DNA of 52,360 bases from Cryobacterium algoritolerans (GTDB lineage: Bacteria; Actinomycetota; Actinomycetes; Actinomycetales; Microbacteriaceae): the NCBI RefSeq assembly GCF_004402785.1, contig NZ_SOFP01000081.1, positions 1 through 52,360 of the forward strand, read 5' to 3'. Of this stretch, positions 49,633 to 52,360 are shown piece by piece. A model generated the notes under the pieces. That model worked only from the letters and a program-made list of their open reading frames with translations, made no database searches and was not told where the DNA came from. The translations under genes and the position numbers were made by a program. Numbering within the stretch: position 1 is the stretch's first letter; the number at the start of each line of letters is the position of its first letter.

Positions 49633-50051
49633 CTCCAGCCTGCTGGAGAACCAGGGCCACAGTGCGGGGCGCGTTTCGCGGTCGACGGGGTTAGACGTTG
49701 TCACCGGGGCCGGCCTCGTGACGGCATTCGCACGAGCGGACACGGTGCCCGATTGCCCCAACCGGCCGACGCTGTCAGCCCGGAAGGCGACCGCGTTCCT
49801 TGCCGCGACCGCGCGCCAGGTCACCGATGCCGCCGTGACCGCGAAGGTCGGGCACCTGGTTGGCCTGTCGATCGTGAAGGTGGAAGCAGACCGGCGAGAC
49901 AATCGAATCCGGCACGTTCGCGTCGACCTTGATGGCCCGCGAAGGCGTCGATACCTGGCTCAGCCGCGCGAGACCGCCACGGTGAGCGGACGGGTCATGA
50001 CCGTGCAGCACGACAACGGGCACCCGCGCCGACGCCCAGTAGTCTCGAGGC
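49633..50051. other. Gene-poor stretch without a convincing gene
   Basis: About 420 bp with several short overlapping open frames on both strands (for example 49718-50059 plus, 49624-49902 minus), none with a recognisable domain or ribosome site. One minus frame (RAVAARNAVAFRADSVGRLG) faintly recalls the segment before the P-type ATPase phosphorylation site, so a decayed gene is possible. At its end, TAGTCT (50040-50045) is the probable -10 of the next gene. Confidence 0.5.
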
Positions 50052-51656
50052 ATGACTGAACCCACTCACGACGTCGTGATTGTCGGTGGCGGACACAACG
50101 GCCTGACCGCCGCCGCGTACCTCGCCCTCGCCGGAAAAAGCGTGATCCTGCTCGAGCGTGACGACCACGTCGGCGGCGCGGCGATCTCCGCCGAGGCCTT
50201 CCCTGGAGTCGACGCGAGGCTTTCCCGTTACTCCTATCTGGTCAGCCTGCTGCCCCAGCGGATCATCGACGAGCTGGGCCTGTCGATCGAGCTCGCCCGG
50301 CGCCGCTACTCCTCGTACACGCCCAACCCCGCCGACACCACGGGCGGTCTGCTGGTCGACCGCGGCGATGATGCCGCCACCCGCACGAGCTTCGACCGGG
50401 TCGGAGCCGGCGCCGACTTCGAACCCTGGAACACGTTCTACCGCGACACGGAAACCCTCGCCAGGGCCATCTTCCCCACGGTCTGCGAGCCGCTGCCGAC
50501 CCGCTCGGAGGCCCGGCGGCTGGTCGGGAACGACGCCGTCTGGGACCAGTTCATTGAACGTCCGCTCGGCACGGCCATCACCGAACGCTTCGGAAACGAC
50601 CTGGTGCGCGGCGTCGTCGCCACCGACGGCCTGATCGGCACATTCACCTCGATGGACGACCCATCCCTCGACGCCAACCGCTGTTTCCTGTACCACGTCA
50701 TCGGGAACGAAACCGGGGACTGGGACGTGCCCATCGGCGGGATGGGAGCCGTCACCGGCGCCCTCGAGACCGCGGCCCGCCAGGCCGGCGCCCGCATCGT
50801 CACCGGCGCCCTGGTCACCTCGGTCAGTCCCGACGGTGAGGTGCGGTACCGCCGCGGGGACGTGGAACGCGTCGTCGCGGGCCGGCGTGTGCTCGCCAAT
50901 GTCGCCCCGTGGGTCTTGCAGGGTCTCCTGGCCGCGGTCGCAGGCAGCGAGCCGGGCGGGGCGTCAGTTCCCTCGCCGACTCCGGCCATGGTCAAGCCGG
51001 AGGGCGCCCAGGTCAAGGTGAACCTGCTGCTGACCCGGCTGCCGAAGCTAAGAGACCCGTCGGTGTCACCGGAGGCCGCGTTCGGCGGTACCTTCCATAT
51101 CAACGAGACGTTCAGCCAGCTGGAGGGTGCCTGGGACCAGGCCGTCCGCGGGGTGATCCCCGACCTGCTGCCCTGCGAGATCTACTGCCACTCCCTGACC
51201 GACCCGAGCATCCTCTCGCCCGAGCTTGTCGAGGCAGGCGCGCAAACCCTCACCGTGTTCGGGCTGCACGCACCCAACCGCTGGCTGAACGACGAGAACA
51301 ACGACGCCACTCGGGCCAGACTCCTGGCGGCCGTGCTGGCCTCGCTCAATTCGGTACTCGCCGAACCGATCGAGGACTTGCTGCTGACGGATGCCGACGG
51401 TAACCCCTGCATCGAGACGAAAACCACACTCGACCTCGAGCACGCCCTCAACCTGCCGGGCGGCAACATCTTCCACGGCCCGCTGGATTGGCCGTTCCTC
51501 GAAGACGACGAGCCGAGGGACACCCCCGCGGCGCGCTGGGGCGTGGCCACCGCGCATCCCCGGATCCTGATCTGCGGTGCTGGGGCACGGCGCGGCGGCG
51601 GGGTGAGCGGAATCGGCGGGCACAACGCGGCCATGGCCGTGCTCGAAGACTCGTGA
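50052..51656 (+). CDS. FAD-dependent oxidoreductase, PYROXD2/phytoene-desaturase-like
   Basis: A 534-residue flavoprotein. The dinucleotide-binding motif is DVVIVGGGHNGLTAAAYLALAGKSVILLERDDHVGGAA at the N-terminus, and the C-terminal FAD-contact region is ILICGAGARRGGGVSGIGGHNAA. Between them, VPIGGMGAVTGALETAARQAGARI matches the CrtI/PYROXD2 family. Actual substrates of the PYROXD2 branch are not established. TAGTCT lies 6 nt before the ATG, so translation is likely leaderless. No carotenoid genes are adjacent. Confidence 0.88.
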   Translation: MTEPTHDVVIVGGGHNGLTAAAYLALAGKSVILLERDDHVGGAAISAEAFPGVDARLSRYSYLVSLLPQRIIDELGLSIELARRRYSSYTPNPADTTGGLLVDRGDDAATRTSFDRVGAGADFEPWNTFYRDTETLARAIFPTVCEPLPTRSEARRLVGNDAVWDQFIERPLGTAITERFGNDLVRGVVATDGLIGTFTSMDDPSLDANRCFLYHVIGNETGDWDVPIGGMGAVTGALETAARQAGARIVTGALVTSVSPDGEVRYRRGDVERVVAGRRVLANVAPWVLQGLLAAVAGSEPGGASVPSPTPAMVKPEGAQVKVNLLLTRLPKLRDPSVSPEAAFGGTFHINETFSQLEGAWDQAVRGVIPDLLPCEIYCHSLTDPSILSPELVEAGAQTLTVFGLHAPNRWLNDENNDATRARLLAAVLASLNSVLAEPIEDLLLTDADGNPCIETKTTLDLEHALNLPGGNIFHGPLDWPFLEDDEPRDTPAARWGVATAHPRILICGAGARRGGGVSGIGGHNAAMAVLEDS

Positions 51657-51725
51657 CCCACCCGCGGGCAGCGTCACCGTGGCCGGAGCTTCGCGTGGCC
51701 GCTGGCCCCGGGCCGGAGAAGGGCA

Positions 51726-51754
51726 TAGTTTTGTAGTGAGGCCAGTGCCTCACT
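51726..51754 (+). promoter_or_regulatory. Promoter with palindrome before the SRPBCC gene
   Basis: TAGTTT (51726-51731) is a possible -10. AGTGAGGC-CAGT-GCCTCACT (51735-51754) is a perfect 8-bp-arm palindrome at the predicted transcription start. GGAGG at 51761-51765 is the ribosome site. A repressor site or an RNA hairpin is possible. Confidence 0.55.
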
Positions 51755-51770
51755 CACCGTGGAGGTTCCC

Positions 51771-52283
51771 ATGTCAGCCAAGCCAACCGGACGCCTCGCC
51801 CAGCGCGAGGACGGGCTCTATCTCATGCTCGATCGGCTCTTCACCGCGCCGATCGATGATGTGTGGGCGAGCATGAGCCGACCCGGCGGTCTCGCCGGCT
51901 GGATCGGCACCTACACGGGCTCCCCCGAGACGGGCGCTGTGCGTTTCCGTCTCGACGAGCCGGATGCCGAGTGGGAGTACGTCAGCATCCTCAAGTGTGT
52001 TCCGCCGAAGCGGTTCACCGTCAACATCGGCGAGGGCGACGCAGCCCGGCACGTGATCCTGCACCTCGTCGAGGGCGCGGGCATGACAACCCTCACGTTT
52101 GGCCAGCGGCTGCACAGCGCTGCGGACGCCGAGACCGTCGGCCCGTACTGGGACTACTACTTCGACCGCCTGGTCGCCGCCCGGCTCGGAAAGTCGCTGC
52201 CTGACCGCGCGCATTACCACCCGCACGCTGAGTACTACCGGGAGCTCGTCGTCCCGAAGCGGGCCGCCGAACCCATCCACTGA
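51771..52283 (+). CDS. SRPBCC / AHSA1-family protein
   Basis: A 170-residue protein with the START-like ligand-binding fold: LDRLFTAPIDDVWASMSRPGGLAGWIGTYTG opens the domain, WEYVSILKCVPPKRFTVNIGEG and TTLTFGQRLHSA form strands, and VGPYWDYYFDRLVAARLGK is the long C-terminal helix. Family members bind hydrophobic ligands or act as stress co-chaperones; the function here is unknown. ATG 51771 is set by GGAGG 5 nt upstream. Its stop region is echoed in the repeat that follows. Confidence 0.87.
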   Translation: MSAKPTGRLAQREDGLYLMLDRLFTAPIDDVWASMSRPGGLAGWIGTYTGSPETGAVRFRLDEPDAEWEYVSILKCVPPKRFTVNIGEGDAARHVILHLVEGAGMTTLTFGQRLHSAADAETVGPYWDYYFDRLVAARLGKSLPDRAHYHPHAEYYRELVVPKRAAEPIH

Positions 52284-52292
52284 CCGGGGGCA

Positions 52293-52360
52293 GCGCTGCC
52301 CGGCGGGGCGCTGCCCGGCGGGGCGCTGACCGGCGGGGCGCTGCCCGGCGGGGCGCTGCC
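52293..52360. repeat. 15-bp tandem repeat running off the window
   Basis: Four and a half units of GCGCTGCCCGGCGGG; one unit (52323-52337) reads GCGCTGACCGGCGGG and so repeats the TGACCGG found at the stop codon of the preceding gene. The first bases also form GGGCAGCGCTGCCC (52288-52301), a hairpin that may end transcription. Confidence 0.9.

Noticed and set aside
49718..50059. Possible 113-residue plus-strand protein
   Set aside because: No domain, no ribosome site, arginine-rich shadow-like composition, and it runs into the start of the next gene.
49775..50065. Possible 96-residue minus-strand protein
   Set aside because: It overlaps the start of the PYROXD2-like gene and another minus frame, and has no recognisable motif.
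1..52360. Prophage, integrase or insertion sequence
   Set aside because: No transposase, integrase, phage structural gene or terminal inverted repeat with target duplication is seen. Even gene density and codon use argue against a recent large insertion.

Overview
The window is high-GC, densely coded DNA from an actinobacterium, most likely of the family Microbacteriaceae. Evidence: codon use with G/C at third positions, frequent GTG/TTG starts, many TANNNT hexamers placed 6-7 nt before start codons (leaderless style), scattered GTCGAGCCT / GTCGAGATCT / CCTGAGCCTGTCGA repeats, and actinobacterial gene content (OleB-OleC fusion, a DDAH-ornithine aminotransferase-AsnC block, a CUT1 sugar transporter without its own ATPase). 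No phage, IS element or CRISPR array is visible.

Layout. 0-7.7 kb: core genes, namely two tRNA-Ser genes on either side of an LCP cell-wall ligase, a HAD phosphatase translationally coupled to serS, a lipid/diacylglycerol kinase, pheA and phosphoglucomutase. 7.8-10.8 kb: three secreted cell-envelope hydrolases (two Amidase_6 paralogues, one with an IPT/TIG domain, and a VanY-type D,D-carboxypeptidase). 10.8-13.4 kb: a DHA2 drug exporter and an NmrA-like reductase. 13.5-23.0 kb: a carbohydrate-use locus with a 1155-residue glycosidase/phosphorylase-like protein, a sugar-binding lipoprotein, two permeases, a GH1 beta-glucosidase and a LacI regulator; GAGAGCGCTCTC operators sit at the two promoters. 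23.0-30.1 kb: a decayed LLM-oxidoreductase tail, a solo beta-class DNA methyltransferase, GNAT, a lipoate ligase, an alpha/beta hydrolase, a MarR-MFS pair with a clear operator, and a POT peptide transporter. 30.1-34.8 kb: small membrane protein, dienelactone hydrolase, secreted GDPD, and an lldR-lldD lactate pair with a FadR-type operator. 34.8-39.8 kb: ornithine aminotransferase and a DDAH-like hydrolase divergent from an AsnC regulator, then a UPF0014 permease, a DUF1905 protein and a YtrA-type GntR. 39.8-44.6 kb: a complete long-chain olefin operon oleA-oleBC-oleD with 4-nt overlaps. 44.8-49.5 kb: a bifunctional proline/P5C dehydrogenase divergent from a LysR regulator. 49.5-52.4 kb: a repeat-rich gene-poor stretch, a PYROXD2/phytoene-desaturase-like oxidoreductase and an AHSA1/SRPBCC protein.

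How parts may work together. The carbohydrate locus reads as import of an oligosaccharide, phosphorolysis or hydrolysis by the large enzyme and GH1, and control by the adjacent LacI. Phosphoglucomutase is 6 kb away and could feed glucose-1-phosphate into glycolysis if the large enzyme is a phosphorylase. The ornithine aminotransferase product (glutamate semialdehyde/P5C) is a substrate of the P5C dehydrogenase half of the 44.8-kb enzyme, so arginine/ornithine and proline breakdown could converge. The most unusual sequence-level signals are tandem repeats that copy the stop-codon region of several genes, a 61-bp palindromic element present twice with identical geometry, and a repeat-derived in-frame insertion inside the DDAH gene.
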